From NCBI GenBank assembly GCA_905178155.1, contig CAJINV010000002.1:6242476-6306475 (forward strand): DNA of 64,000 bases, given 5' to 3'. The notes under the pieces were generated by a model. That model worked only from the letters and a program-made list of their open reading frames with translations. It ran no database searches and had not been told where the DNA came from. The translations under genes and the position numbers were made by a program. The stretch comes from Amoebophrya sp. A120. Taxonomy: Eukaryota > Sar > Dinophyceae > Syndiniales > Amoebophryaceae. Shown piece after piece: positions 1 to 10,255 of the stretch (position 1 is its first letter; each line of letters begins with the position of its first letter).

Positions 1-532
1 CCTCCGTTTGACATCTTGGATCATGAATAAAACGAGCTTGAGAACTTGTACTTGATCGAGCGCAGGACCAGGAGAGAATAAAATTTTCGTGAAGACCCGA
101 AGAAGAAGTGTGCTCCTGTGCACCAGCGGCAAATTTTCACCTGGAGCTTCCAGAACATGAAAATCACCAGCCCGCTTGTGCACCAGCTGCAAGGACGTCG
201 CCGCGCTTGTACGTCCTGGCGCCAACACGCTAGATAGGCAATTTTGAAAGATGTCGCTCGGTAGCTAGTCAGAGACAGAAATATTAAACGTCGATCCGCG
301 GATGATAGATCATCACTGTAGATTTGCAATTAGTTGCTGAGCCAGCAGAAGTATATGCCTTCCAACCCTTTTTCGAATTATTGTGTCGCTCTTTACCATT
401 ACGCTTACTGGTACAAATCATTTGATATTCTGGTCGTGCTTGCGCGCAAACAAACAACGCCTTTTGTGAAAGTTAGAGCTTCAACCTTTGTTCTCATATT
501 ATCCCCTACTTCAACATTTTCCCGTCACAACA
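1..532. other. Intergenic, no gene recognised
   Basis: No convincing coding segment, RNA gene or repeat was seen here. Reading frames on both strands are short and have no recognisable composition. It is the 3' flank of the minus-strand nucleoporin gene and should hold its 3' UTR. Confidence 0.5.
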
Positions 533-3500
533 TCAGAATCGCCCCCTCTGTTGCGAAAAGCGTCTCTTCGCCGCCCCCATTGGCTTATTTGCCTGAAACG
601 GATTGCCGCCGAAGCCAGCCTGTCCGCCCCCGAAGGGGTTGTTCGCGTTGCCTGCTGCATTGTTGGTGTTCGCACCGGCACCACCGCCAAAGATCCCTCC
701 GCCACCAGTACTAGCTCCTCCGCCACCGAAGATGCCACCACCCGTGCTCGTCGCGCCACCCCCGCCGAAGGGATTCCCCCCTCCCGCCGGCGCGGCACCG
801 CCAAAAATGCCGCTACTTGTGGTGGAGCCCCCGCCGAAGGGGTTGCCGTTGGCACTGGGTTGCGCAGAACTTGTATTGGCTCCACCGCCTCCAAAGGGGT
901 TTTGTTGTGCGCCGTTAGCTGCTGCTGGTGCAGCACCTCCGAACAAGGAGTTTGCAGTTCCTGTGCCGTTGTTCGCTGCATTGTTTCCCGCTGCGTTCCC
1001 CCCGCCAAACGCACCCCCGAAAACACCCCCGCCGCCGCCAGCAGGATTATTAGTGTTCGCACTGCCGAAAATACCACTTGAATTGTTGTTCGGCTGCGCC
1101 GGGGCGCCGAAAACATTTGTCGCTGGTGCTGCTCCCGTCGTTGCACCACCGCCGAACGCCCCCCCTGCGCTGGTGGTCGTGGTGCCGCCGAACGGACCAG
1201 GTGCGGCTGCCGTGGCCCCGAAAATGCCACCAGTGCTCGTTGCTGCCGCGGGTGCTGCTCCACCTACTCCGCCAAAGATACTACTACCGGAAGTAGCTGC
1301 TGCGGTGGTGGTCGACGCTGGTGCAGCTGCACCCCCTCCAAAGATGCTGGCGTTGCTGCCCGCTCCTGTACTGGTTGCAGCTCCTGCGGCACCAAAAATG
1401 CCGCCAGCACTCGAGGTTGGCTGCGACGTGGTGTTTGCTCCGCCGCCAAAAATCGAGTTTCCCGCACTGGTCGAGGCGGGAGCTCCACTGCCGAAAATAC
1501 CACCGCCTGCAGCAGCGGGTGCGGCACCGGCACTACTAGCAGCGCCGAAGGCGGGGGTCGCTGTCGCAGACGCTGGTGCACCTCCGCCGCCGAAAATGCT
1601 TTGCTTCGAGTCCTGGGAGGTCGCTGCAGGAGCAGCAGCTGCTGCTGCTGCCCCAAAAATACTACCTGTCGTTTGCTTGGAGTCCGTTTGCAACCCACCA
1701 CCAAAAATACTGCTTGCCTTTGATTCCGCTGGTGGTTGCGCTGGTGCTAAACCTCCACCAAAAATACTGGATGCCTTCGCTTCTGTACCAGCAGGGGCGG
1801 TAGCTGGCGCTGAACCAAAAATGCTAGCTTGCTTCGCGTCAGCAGGTGCACCGAAGAGGCTCGTCGTATTTGAAGCGGCTGCTGGCTTAGCTGCATTCTC
1901 ACTAGCGGGAGCTGCAGCGCCAAAAATGCTGCTTCCGGTCTTAGCCTCTGGTCCAGAGGTAGAGCCGAAAATCCCCCCCGTGGGTTTAGCTTCCGCAGGA
2001 GCTGCGGTCCCTCCGAAAATGCTGCTCGCTTTTGAGTCTGCAGCTGGCGCCCCGAAAATGTTCGAAGATGATCCAGCTTTGGCTTGCTGGTCTGCGGCGG
2101 GCGCAGGTGCGCCGAAAATGCTAGATTTGGAACCGTCGGGTGCCGCAGCCGGACCGCCAAAAATGCTCCCGCCCTTGGAAGGTTCTGCCGCCGGTGCAGC
2201 ACCGCCAAAAATTGACGCAGCTGCTCCACCAGCCTTAGAGGTCATCTCTCCTGAAGATGCAGTAGCTGCGCCCCCTGGTGCACCTCCGAAAATGCTGCCT
2301 GCCTTCGGCTGTTCTGCTGCTGGTGCACCGCCTCCGCCGCTGCCAAAAATACCGGCAGCCTTGTCGGTCGAGCTACCGAAAATGCTGTTTCCGGTTGTAC
2401 TATTTGCCGACGTCGCGGGGTCGCCTTCTTTCTGTGCACCCGTTGCTGCACCACCACCGAAGATACTCTTAGACTTTGACAAACCCTCTCCACTGCCGAA
2501 GATACCACCAGGAGCAGGTTGCGTTTTGTTCTCACCAGAGCTGCTATTTTCCGCCGCACTTATTTCCGTTTTCTGCTCTTTTGCGGCATGATCTCCAGCG
2601 GCCCCGGAGGCAAACATGTTCGCAGAACTGTCTTTATTTTGCTCCTTGAATTTCGCCAAAAAGGGGTTGCTCGCCGGTTTCGACGCGGACAACGAGAACG
2701 CACTTGCGGAGCCGAAAATGCTGTTCGAGGAAGCATTGGTCATCCCAGCTGCGCCGGGCTTCTTCTCGTTCCCCTCAGGTTGGTCCTTGCTGTCTGCTCC
2801 TGTGGTAGTTTTCGCTTTCTTGTTCGCGTCCTCCTCTTCCGCTTTTGACACGACATCCGCACCGAAAATGTTGGTGATCGAGGTCTTTGGCTTCTGGTCG
2901 ACTTTGGAACTGCCAAAAATCGGCGACTTCTTCACCTCATGATCCTCCTTCGCATCAACATCCTTCGGGGTTGTAGTCGTGTCAAGGATTGGCCAACGAC
3001 CAACACTTTTTTTTTCTCGTCCGGTGGGGGGATTGATTCGGTGCTGCATTTGCTTAAAGTCCTTGACAACCGTAGTTGCAGTATCACCTCCAGTAGATGC
3101 TCCGTCTTTTATTTTCTCTGGTGCAGCTGCTCCAAAAATGCTATCCTTTCCGGCCTTTGCACCGGCGCTGCCCACAGCACCTCCATCCTTCGACGCAAAG
3201 GAGTGCTTCTTTATCGGCGGTCCCATGGGTGGAAGCATGGATTTCTTGCTGACAAGTTCCTTCTTCTCGGTGATGCCGTAGAGTGTTCTCAGCTCCTCGT
3301 CCTTTTTCTTCTTCTCGGGGTCCAATTGTACGTCATGACTATCAGCAATTCCCCCATCCAGCGACGTCTCGTTGTCTTGCTCCCAGAGGCTGTTCAACAC
3401 GTCCTGCTTTGTCAATTTCCCGTACCGGCTGCTGTTGATCTTCCTCTTGTTCGCCCCGAAAGTGATCCGTTTGGGCTCCGAGGGCACGCGCGCGGTGCTT

Positions 3501-3772
3501 TCTTGTTCATCCCGATGCAGCTTTCCTCCTCGGCGGGAAGACGACCCAGCGCGACCCTTTGGACTAGAGGCGGGGTTTAATATTTTGGAGGAAAGGGTCG
3601 ACGTGTTATTCTCCTTCATCTTTTCGTCGCTTTTTCTGCCTTCTTGCTGTACCACCTTACGGTACTTCGCGCTGGGCTGATGTTGACCACCACGGTAATT
3701 GTTCGCCGCGCCGATTTCTAGCGACGAATTGCCTTCCTGGTCCGGGCTCTCAAGCTCGTAGTCCGGAGACAT
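533..3772 (-). CDS. FG-repeat nucleoporin
   Basis: A single open exon of 1079 codons. FG nucleoporins line the nuclear pore channel, and their disordered FG repeats bind transport receptors. The first 200 or so residues are basic and charged without FG motifs. The remainder is a low-complexity Gly/Ala/Ser/Pro region with dozens of FG dipeptides, mostly SIFG or GIFG and, near the end, NPFGGG, separated by spacers of about 10-25 residues. The last residues are basic (KRRFSQQRGRF), reminiscent of the C-terminal tails of nuclear-basket nucleoporins such as Nup1 and Nup153; that resemblance is only an inference. No autoproteolytic Nup98 domain is visible. The frame stays open upstream of the ATG back to a TAG next to a TTTTTACAG acceptor-like site, so a short 5' exon is possible. 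The extreme composition also keeps the opposite strand open. Confidence 0.88.
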   Translation of the reverse strand: MSPDYELESPDQEGNSSLEIGAANNYRGGQHQPSAKYRKVVQQEGRKSDEKMKENNTSTLSSKILNPASSPKGRAGSSSRRGGKLHRDEQESTARVPSEPKRITFGANKRKINSSRYGKLTKQDVLNSLWEQDNETSLDGGIADSHDVQLDPEKKKKDEELRTLYGITEKKELVSKKSMLPPMGPPIKKHSFASKDGGAVGSAGAKAGKDSIFGAAAPEKIKDGASTGGDTATTVVKDFKQMQHRINPPTGREKKSVGRWPILDTTTTPKDVDAKEDHEVKKSPIFGSSKVDQKPKTSITNIFGADVVSKAEEEDANKKAKTTTGADSKDQPEGNEKKPGAAGMTNASSNSIFGSASAFSLSASKPASNPFLAKFKEQNKDSSANMFASGAAGDHAAKEQKTEISAAENSSSGENKTQPAPGGIFGSGEGLSKSKSIFGGGAATGAQKEGDPATSANSTTGNSIFGSSTDKAAGIFGSGGGGAPAAEQPKAGSIFGGAPGGAATASSGEMTSKAGGAAASIFGGAAPAAEPSKGGSIFGGPAAAPDGSKSSIFGAPAPAADQQAKAGSSSNIFGAPAADSKASSIFGGTAAPAEAKPTGGIFGSTSGPEAKTGSSIFGAAAPASENAAKPAAASNTTSLFGAPADAKQASIFGSAPATAPAGTEAKASSIFGGGLAPAQPPAESKASSIFGGGLQTDSKQTTGSIFGAAAAAAAPAATSQDSKQSIFGGGGAPASATATPAFGAASSAGAAPAAAGGGIFGSGAPASTSAGNSIFGGGANTTSQPTSSAGGIFGAAGAATSTGAGSNASIFGGGAAAPASTTTAAATSGSSIFGGVGGAAPAAATSTGGIFGATAAAPGPFGGTTTTSAGGAFGGGATTGAAPATNVFGAPAQPNNNSSGIFGSANTNNPAGGGGGVFGGAFGGGNAAGNNAANNGTGTANSLFGGAAPAAANGAQQNPFGGGGANTSSAQPSANGNPFGGGSTTSSGIFGGAAPAGGGNPFGGGGATSTGGGIFGGGGASTGGGGIFGGGAGANTNNAAGNANNPFGGGQAGFGGNPFQANKPMGAAKRRFSQQRGRF

Positions 3773-3937
3773 GAAATTACTGGACGATGCACCGCCAGAA
3801 GAACGCCGCCGGTCCTGAGTTTGGGTGGAAGGTGGACAAGTCTGCTACTGTAAAAATTTTCTGTACAAGCTTTTCACGACCCAATAGTGGTATAAACTAA
3901 GAATGTCGACTTCATTCCGCATATCCTCGTTCAACAA

Positions 3938-5349
3938 TCAGAAGTATACTTCAATCGCCTGCGGCGGCGCGACGGCGTGGGCGAACGGGTGAGACGAGGG
4001 CGCTCCGAACGGGTGGAATAAGTGCTGGGAGCCGACTGGCCAGGGCTGTCTTCTGTCCCGGTTTTTGTAGGCTTCGGAAAACAGAGGCTGCACGGGGTGG
4101 TAGTGCTGCATCACGAAGTGCTGGGGGAAATGAAGCCGGTTCAGCCGGGGATCGTGCGGGCCTTTCACGGCAGCTGTTATAGAGTGTGTAATCATATGCG
4201 TTGTTATGCGCGATTCTTGTTTCAGAATCCAATTGCCTCCATCGTTGTTCAATCATGAACGGATAAAAAAAACTTCCCTGCTCGCAGAAACAGTGAAAAA
4301 TTTAGAGCAATCATTCCGATTAAAAAAATCACAACAAAACGAAGGTGTAGTTCATCAAGTGTTTAATCTTCAATACTGGATCTGTAGTTCATCCAATGCT
4401 CTTTGTTCTTCAAATTCTTCTCCCGCTCCTCCTTGCTCAAAAGCTCCCGCAAGCAGCTCTTCGGCGCGGCGTACTCCTGTTGCCAGTCCGGGCGAAACAG
4501 GTTCACCTCTTTCGGCTGCAGGAAGGGATTCGACCGCCACACGGCCAGGTCGCGCGCGGCGTACGCATTCTGCTCGTGCACCCCGGCCAGCCGCATGTCC
4601 TTCACGCCCGCGAATTGCGGATACAAAAACGTCCCCCGTTCCCGCTCCTTGCTCGTCATCGGCTTTCGCTGCTGCAGCTGGTGCTGGCGGAACTTGATAT
4701 CCTGCTTTTCAAACACTGCTCTCGCGTCCCCCGCGAAAATCGGCCGGCCGTCCTCTTGGAAGCCCAGGATCGCATCGTTCGGGACCATTTCCAGGTTCGA
4801 CTGCTCGGCGTCCTCTTCAGTTGTCCGCGCGGCTGCAGTTCTTTTGGGTTGCTTCTTGTATCGGTTTTCGTTGGTTCGCTCATCGGGGACGAAGAGCTCG
4901 GGGCGCCGGGAAGACGAACCGCGGGAGGCAGCAGCGTTAGGTCCTCCACCTGATGGGATGTTGGAACAATAAGCACCGTTGTAAGCGCCACCAAAGTAAC
5001 CTGTCGCCCCACTAGATGAGTCAACGTAGAGGCCCTCGTTTGACGCATTATATCGAGCGCCGTACTGATGTGGTCCTGAAAGTTGCTGGTGCTGACCAAA
5101 CACTCCGAAGCTGGACGAGGGAAGAGTGTCCCGGGAATAGTTAAACCGGTAATCCGGAATATTAGAAGAAGCTGCGCTGTAGGGGTTGTAACCAAAAGCA
5201 CCTCCCGGATGCTGCTGCTGCTGCCCCGCGTTGCTGGGAGAATCCGACTCACCTGTGTTTTTTTTCATCAATGGTCTCCAGCTTCTCGCTCTATCTTGAA
5301 ACACGCACCGCGCGTCTGCTTCAAGACAGTATGTAAAAGGCACTAACAT
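3938..5349 (-). CDS. Unrecognised protein, two exons
   Basis: I do not recognise the family. Exon 1 is 5349-4377 and exon 2 is 4173-3938. The donor is GTATTG after position 4377 and the acceptor is TAACAG before 4173. The phases fit, giving about 402 residues. The first third is rich in Ser, Gly, Asn, Tyr and Gln and looks disordered. The middle and end are charged and look folded, with segments such as KEVNLFRPDWQQEYAAPK and EERELLSK-like helices, and the C-terminus is rich in His, Pro and Phe. If the intron is not real, the first exon ends in SSIED and the second is a separate fragment. The ATG may instead be at about 5268, next to an AACACAG/GTGAGT motif that could also be a splice site. 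Confidence 0.5.
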
Positions 5350-5729
5350 TCGAAGAGTTTGAATTTTCCATATTACCGCAAGAATGATTTTTTTTTTAAG
5401 AATCTTCTTCTATGCCCAAAGTTATACCTTTCAACAATTTCCAGAAGGCTTCTCCGACCTCCCCAACGTATTTCTTTATTCTTTTTAACCCAGTAGTCTG
5501 CTGCTCCTCCCCCCGCTCATTTTCCTCACTGTGCCGGCGCTGTCGCTTGTTCATCTTTTCCTGTCAGACGAGGTCCTCGACGCCCCGCAGCTGATACGTA
5601 GTATGGAGCACAGCTCTTGGAGTAGGCGTGGGCGGTCTTGTTTCTGCTCAATACTTCTTGGAACGCTTCATATCGTGGAAATCAAAATTCTGGGCGAGAA
5701 TTTTCATTTACGGCAAAGTAATATTCACT

Positions 5730-6342
5730 TCATCTTCTAAATTCTGTGCCAACTTTCTGGTCGCGACGGTAACTAGCAAACCTATCGAAAAATAGTAGCA
5801 TATTTTTCTCCAATCTGTCTAGAGCAGCTGACACTGAAGCTACAACATCAGTTACAGAGGAAACAAATGGTCGCTGCGCAAGATAGAATACAGATCGCAA
5901 ATCAAATATTATCCGACATGAATTTATGGAGCAGAGGAAGAGCATGGTAGACCTTGAGAAAACGCAAACTTGACTTAGCGATCTTCGCATCAATTTCACT
6001 GTGCACTATCGCATTTTTTTTCTGAAGCTTAGGATCCTGGTTCGCTTGGTAAAATGATTTCTGAGATTGAATTCGTGCCATTTTGTTGAGCTTCGTATGT
6101 TTTGCGGGAGACGCTGGAGCAGAATCTATTTTTGCCCAAAGAATCACTTTAGGTGTCAAGGCCGACCTGTAGATGCTAAAAAGTAAAAGAACTTGAAAGG
6201 GCAGCTCATGAAGAATTGTTTCAAACTTGTTTACAACGATCCCTGGACCTTCACAGAGCAGCGCTGCAGCAATAGCCTGTGTGCGACCACATAGAAAATC
6301 TGCGTTTAACAGAACAGGAGCTAGAAGCCGTGACAACTGCAA
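5730..6342 (-). CDS. Unrecognised small protein, two or more exons
   Basis: I do not recognise the family. An open segment 6342-5953 is followed by a GTCTAC donor. A TTGCGCAG acceptor leads into a final exon 5873-5730 in phase 0. The predicted C-terminus has a hydrophobic/amphipathic helix and a basic tail (FRR). A possible internal start is at about 6081 (MARIQSQKSFYQ). Upstream the frame stays open, with a CTTGCAG acceptor-like site near 6343, so an earlier exon may exist. Coding nature is supported only by clean phase across the intron and by ordinary amino-acid composition. Confidence 0.38.
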
Positions 6343-6516
6343 GCCGACATGGTTCCACCAGGGCTTACACGAAACGCAGCGGGTAATGTTCTTTAGCGCA
6401 GCACCAGCAGCACGTCAGGCTGGTTACTGGGAAGTAGAAGTACACGCATCGTTATTTTCTCCTGAAAAAAATTCCTTCTGCAGCGTATTCATTGAGCAGT
6501 CGTTGCACTAAACCTC

Positions 6517-7395
6517 CTACGACCACTTCGGGTAGTGTGCCCCGCGCTTCTTCTTCAGCCCCGGCTTTTCCCCCCGCGGGCGATGCGCCCACTTCCCGCG
6601 CAGGGTGTGGCCCGCCTTGCCGAAGGCGCGGATGTGTGCCTCCTTTGCCATCAGCTTCCGCTTCAGCCGGCTCATCTTCTCTTTTTGGTCGAAGATGACC
6701 GCCTTGTGCCGGGCCGTCATGCAGTTGTCCACCCGCCCGGTGGACTCCAGCATGCGGCGAAAGGCCTCCGCCTTGTATTTGGCCTCCATGAAATTGAACT
6801 GCGCGCGGAAAACCCGCTGGCGGTGCCGCCCGCGTTCGTGCCACTGCACGCACCACAGGTCGACCTGGGAGTGGTACTGCACCCCGATTTCCCCGGACTC
6901 ATCCATCGGAATGTCGTGATACGACACATTGTACCTAGATTAAAGTGTTGATCTCATTACAGTAGGCATGGACGTTCCACCTCCTTCGTTTTACTTCTTC
7001 TCGCTGCTCGTGAAAACGCTGTTCTTTCTGTGTAGTACTAAGGGGGCATCTATCAGGGTGCTGCTCGTTTTTTTTCTATACGTATACCTTCTGTGTCCCC
7101 ACATAGGCATTCCGAGGAAGTTGTACGGGTAGTCAGGTCCGAGGTACTCCCCGCTCCTGATTGCTTCCATCTGACTTTGCATCTGGAAATTCTTCGGAAT
7201 GTACTTCCCCCGGCCTGGGTCGAGCACCGCCTTCTTCAACGGCAGCGCTTTTATCTTCGTGGGCACCGGCGGGTGGAAGACCTCATACTTTTGCCCGGGG
7301 GCGCCCGGACGCTGGCCGGAACCGAGGGCGGGTTTGGAAAACCGAAAAAGCGAGCGAGAGGAGGTGGAGGATCGGGAGGGCAGGGAGAGACGCAT
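6517..7395 (-). CDS. Probable mitochondrial AP2-like-domain protein
   Basis: Two exons, 7395-7088 and 6934-6517, with donor GTATAC and acceptor CTAG, give 241 residues. The ATG at 7395 was chosen because it starts an N-terminus rich in Ser and Arg with no acidic residue (MRLSLPSRSSTSSRSLFRFS), a typical mitochondrial presequence. Exon 2 carries a segment starting GVQYHSQVDLWCVQW and continuing to AEAFRRM, with the aromatic and Arg spacing of an AP2-like fold (Gly-Val, Trp-x2-x-Trp, Phe, Ala, Arg). The C-terminal third is very basic (GLKKKRGAHYPKW), as in ribosomal proteins. In apicomplexans, AP2-domain proteins have been recruited as mitoribosome subunits, so a mitoribosomal role is a reasonable inference. 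A nuclear AP2 factor is the alternative, but the presequence argues against it. Confidence 0.55.
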
Positions 7396-8225
7396 TTCCA
7401 AGGTGGCAGAGCCGTGCTGGTCGTCCAAGCGAATCGGTCGCGCAGAAGATGTTCGTTAGCTGTTGATGGTAAGTACTCACCACCAACTTAGAAGAACGAT
7501 TTTAGCCAACACGGCTTCGCCATCCGCCATGATACAGTTTTCAAACGCCCAACGTTTGTTTTTTCCAACGAAAGACGTAGCAGATGGATCAAAAATCGAT
7601 TAAAAGCAAAAGATGTTGTGGTCGTCTCCAGATTGCCTCTAGAGAGTGGAATCGAATCTTCCTACTTGAGCTGAGCGGACGAAGAGAACCGACTTTGTTG
7701 TGCGGCCTGCGGCAAAAGTGCAATTGCAATTGCAAATAAGGTCTTCCTGATGATTATCCCGACACCAAATCTACTGGAACCTTCATCTTCCGAACAGTTT
7801 GCTTGCGTAAAGTGGCAACGCCGCTTCGCGCCCGCGGGGTCCGCGGACAAGTCACGTACTCACAGCATTGAAGCTGCAAATCGGATGACGGGTGCAATGG
7901 CAATCGAAGTATTCAGCGCAAAAGATAAATAGCGGGAGAGACATCAGGCAACAACATTTTATCCGCCCCTTTCAGGTGGGCAGCTTGTCACTCACATCAA
8001 CATCTGCCTCTAATTATTGTTCCACATTTGGGATCCAAACCAAAATCACGCCCGACTGTGCTTTCTCAGTAGATCATCGACATCATCGGCGTACACGTAG
8101 CAAATCCGTATCCCCTCCAATATGCACCCCAATGCCAATACCGTCGCTGCAATCGGCTCTGCCTTCCAACTCCACTCCTTTTGGTAGCTGTAGTTTACGG
8201 TTTATTTTAGATCGTCTGCAAGTAC
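7396..8225. other. Intergenic, no gene recognised
   Basis: This lies between the 5' end of the AP2-like gene and the 3' end of the membrane-protein gene. Only short frames without recognisable composition are present. An ACAG acceptor-like site near 7452 could mark a leader exon or trans-splice acceptor of the AP2-like gene. I see nothing else to report. Confidence 0.4.
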
Positions 8226-9496
8226 TTACTTAAACTCCCTGAGCCTGACCCTGCAGTATGACGATGACCTGATCCGGACATACAAAGAAACTTTATTCAT
8301 CATTTTCATCGTACGAAGCAAAAACTCCCGCGGCCAATTATACCTCGCCGACACGCCCAGGACAAAGCAGTAGATGGAACTGACGGCCGACACCCAAAAA
8401 ATGTGGTTCGTGAACTTGTGTCCGATGGTGTCTTGTCGGGCGAGAAACCGCAGGCCTGCGTGGAGGAAGTAGAGCGCACCTGCCTTCCACGCGAGCACCT
8501 CGCAGACGATCGTGATCGTTTCGTCAGCTTGCTGGTGGTCCTCATACCACTTGTCCCAAAACTTGTACTTGCGCGCCGCTTTGAACAGCAGCGCCACAGA
8601 AGAAAGCAGCATGGTGCAGCCAATCGCGATAGAAAGAATCTGCTCCCGGAAAAGATCTTTGCGCCCTGCATTGTAGAGTTTTGCATTTTGTTTTTGCATT
8701 TGTTGTTGCTCTCCTCTATATTTATCCCATATTATGCACATGAATCAACTTTGCGTGGCGGAAAAATTTAGAATCGAATGCGATCTCTACGTTCTGTCAG
8801 CAGCGTCGCGTCCTCGGCGTCGGCATCCTCGGGGTCTTCCTCTGACAAAGTACTAGAAGTCACGGCAGATTTATTCGTCTCCCCGGACGTCGAGGTACTA
8901 TTCGCCCTCCCATCGCGTTCCCCGTACTTCCCCCATCTGCTCTCCTTGTAAAACCGGCACACCGTGCAAAAAGACGCCAGACAGTGTGCGAGGGCCTGAA
9001 TGCCGATGCAGTAGAGGGAAACGCCGATGTCCTTGTAAGCGGTAGAAAAAGCAATGACGGAGACGAAAAAACTGATCGGCACGTCCAGCAGACTGGTAAC
9101 GACGAGGCGGGAAATCCAAATGCGCTCCCGTTGCGTGAGAACGTCCATTTTCGAGTACGTCTCGAAGGGTAGCGGGAGGTCTGAAAGGCGGTTGGGTGAT
9201 GAAGGATGTGGTAAGAAAAAGAATTCGTGGTCTTGATATCATGACTTAGAGACAGACTTACATCAAAAACATCACTCTTCACAGGCCGCACTTACGACAA
9301 TGTCAGGAACAGGATGCGCAGCATTAGCACAATCGATAAAGTGACGTTTCCCATACTTACCAGCCGTCAGCTCGGAGAAATTCGAGTTACTTCTGGCCGT
9401 CCTCTGCCGCAACCCTGATTCGCCCTGCCCCAACGCGCCCATGACCACTGGGCCGGGCTGGTAATCCTGCAGCTCTATCGAGCTGATGTCGGCCAT
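8226..9496 (-). CDS. Multi-pass membrane protein (TMEM163-like topology)
   Basis: Four exons (9496-9361, 9180-8791, 8665-8344, 8268-8226), all with GT-AG introns, add up exactly to 297 codons. After a soluble N-terminus of about 50 residues there are hydrophobic segments around RLVVTSLLDVPISFFVSVIA, IGVSLYCIGIQALAHCLASF, a helix starting REQILSIAIGCTMLLSSVAL, a semi-hydrophobic WKAGALYFLHAGL and IFWVSAVSSIYCFVLGV. A cytosol-like acidic/Ser loop separates the second and third. The five- to six-helix layout, with a charged REQ start to the third helix, is reminiscent of TMEM163-type, cation-efflux-like proteins, but no metal-binding motif is evident, so function is open. The third intron was placed using the GTAGAG donor at 8790, because reading through it gives a frame ending in IRF. 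Confidence 0.68.
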
Positions 9497-10255
9497 CTTG
9501 GATTTTGTTATTCCACGCTCACTCACTCTCGGCTCAAAAATTTTTGGCAGAGCCCCACCAACAGACTGGTGCAAACGGCAAATACCGACCTGGGTCGTGA
9601 CAAGAGGCTGACTAAGCTACTTCAGACATTTTTCGCTCGACAGACACGCCTCTCGTCGCCCGGTTTAGCAAGAAGTCTATTTAGACCATTTTCATCTTCT
9701 CAGTATTCATAAGATAGAACATCAAGCGGAGGAGCAAAGACACCCACCACGACGCCCAGGTGGCTTCCAAGCCCGATTTCTGGCAAGGTCAGGACGATTG
9801 TCATCGTCATGCTGCACTTTTACTGTTTGCTCCAGTTTCTTCATAGCTTGACTTGAAAAAACCCTGCACCGCAGTGCTTTCATATCGGTAGTTATTTTCC
9901 ACCCGTCAAGACTCTTCAGCTCAAAAGATAAGTTTCATACTCAGCTCAAACCACTTACGCAGCTTGTTTCTGTTTTTCTATTGCGAAATATTCAGCTCTA
10001 AAGAAGTATTTGAGTGCCTAGAACCCTTTGTTTTGCATGCAAGAAATCCGCCTGCCTTCACGCCCATCTTCAGCGTCTCTCTTAAGATACACCCGTCAGG
10101 AAAATGAAAACGTATTTTTTTTGCGCAAATTTATTTACACACTCTTATCAAACCAAGTACCACAGCAGGGAATAGAAGAACCAAAATCAATCCCAGCTTC
10201 TCTAGTACTTCTTCCACTGTTGCGATAGATCCTGCTTCCCGTTCCCACCCCCGGT
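9497..10255. other. Intergenic, no gene recognised
   Basis: Spacer between the 5' end of the membrane-protein gene and the 3' end of IFT74. It contains only short frames and T-rich runs, and no structure I can assign. Confidence 0.45.

Noticed and set aside
603-2591. A 662-codon open frame on the plus strand
   Set aside because: It is the antisense of the Gly/Ala/Ser FG-repeat region. Its Pro/Ala-rich translation mirrors the repeats and has no independent domain, and the minus-strand frame gives recognisable FG motifs.
8272-8345. Membrane-protein C-terminus reading through to NWPREFLLRTMKMMNK
   Set aside because: A GTATAA donor and ATCAG acceptor in matching phase remove this segment, and the total length is then a whole number of codons.
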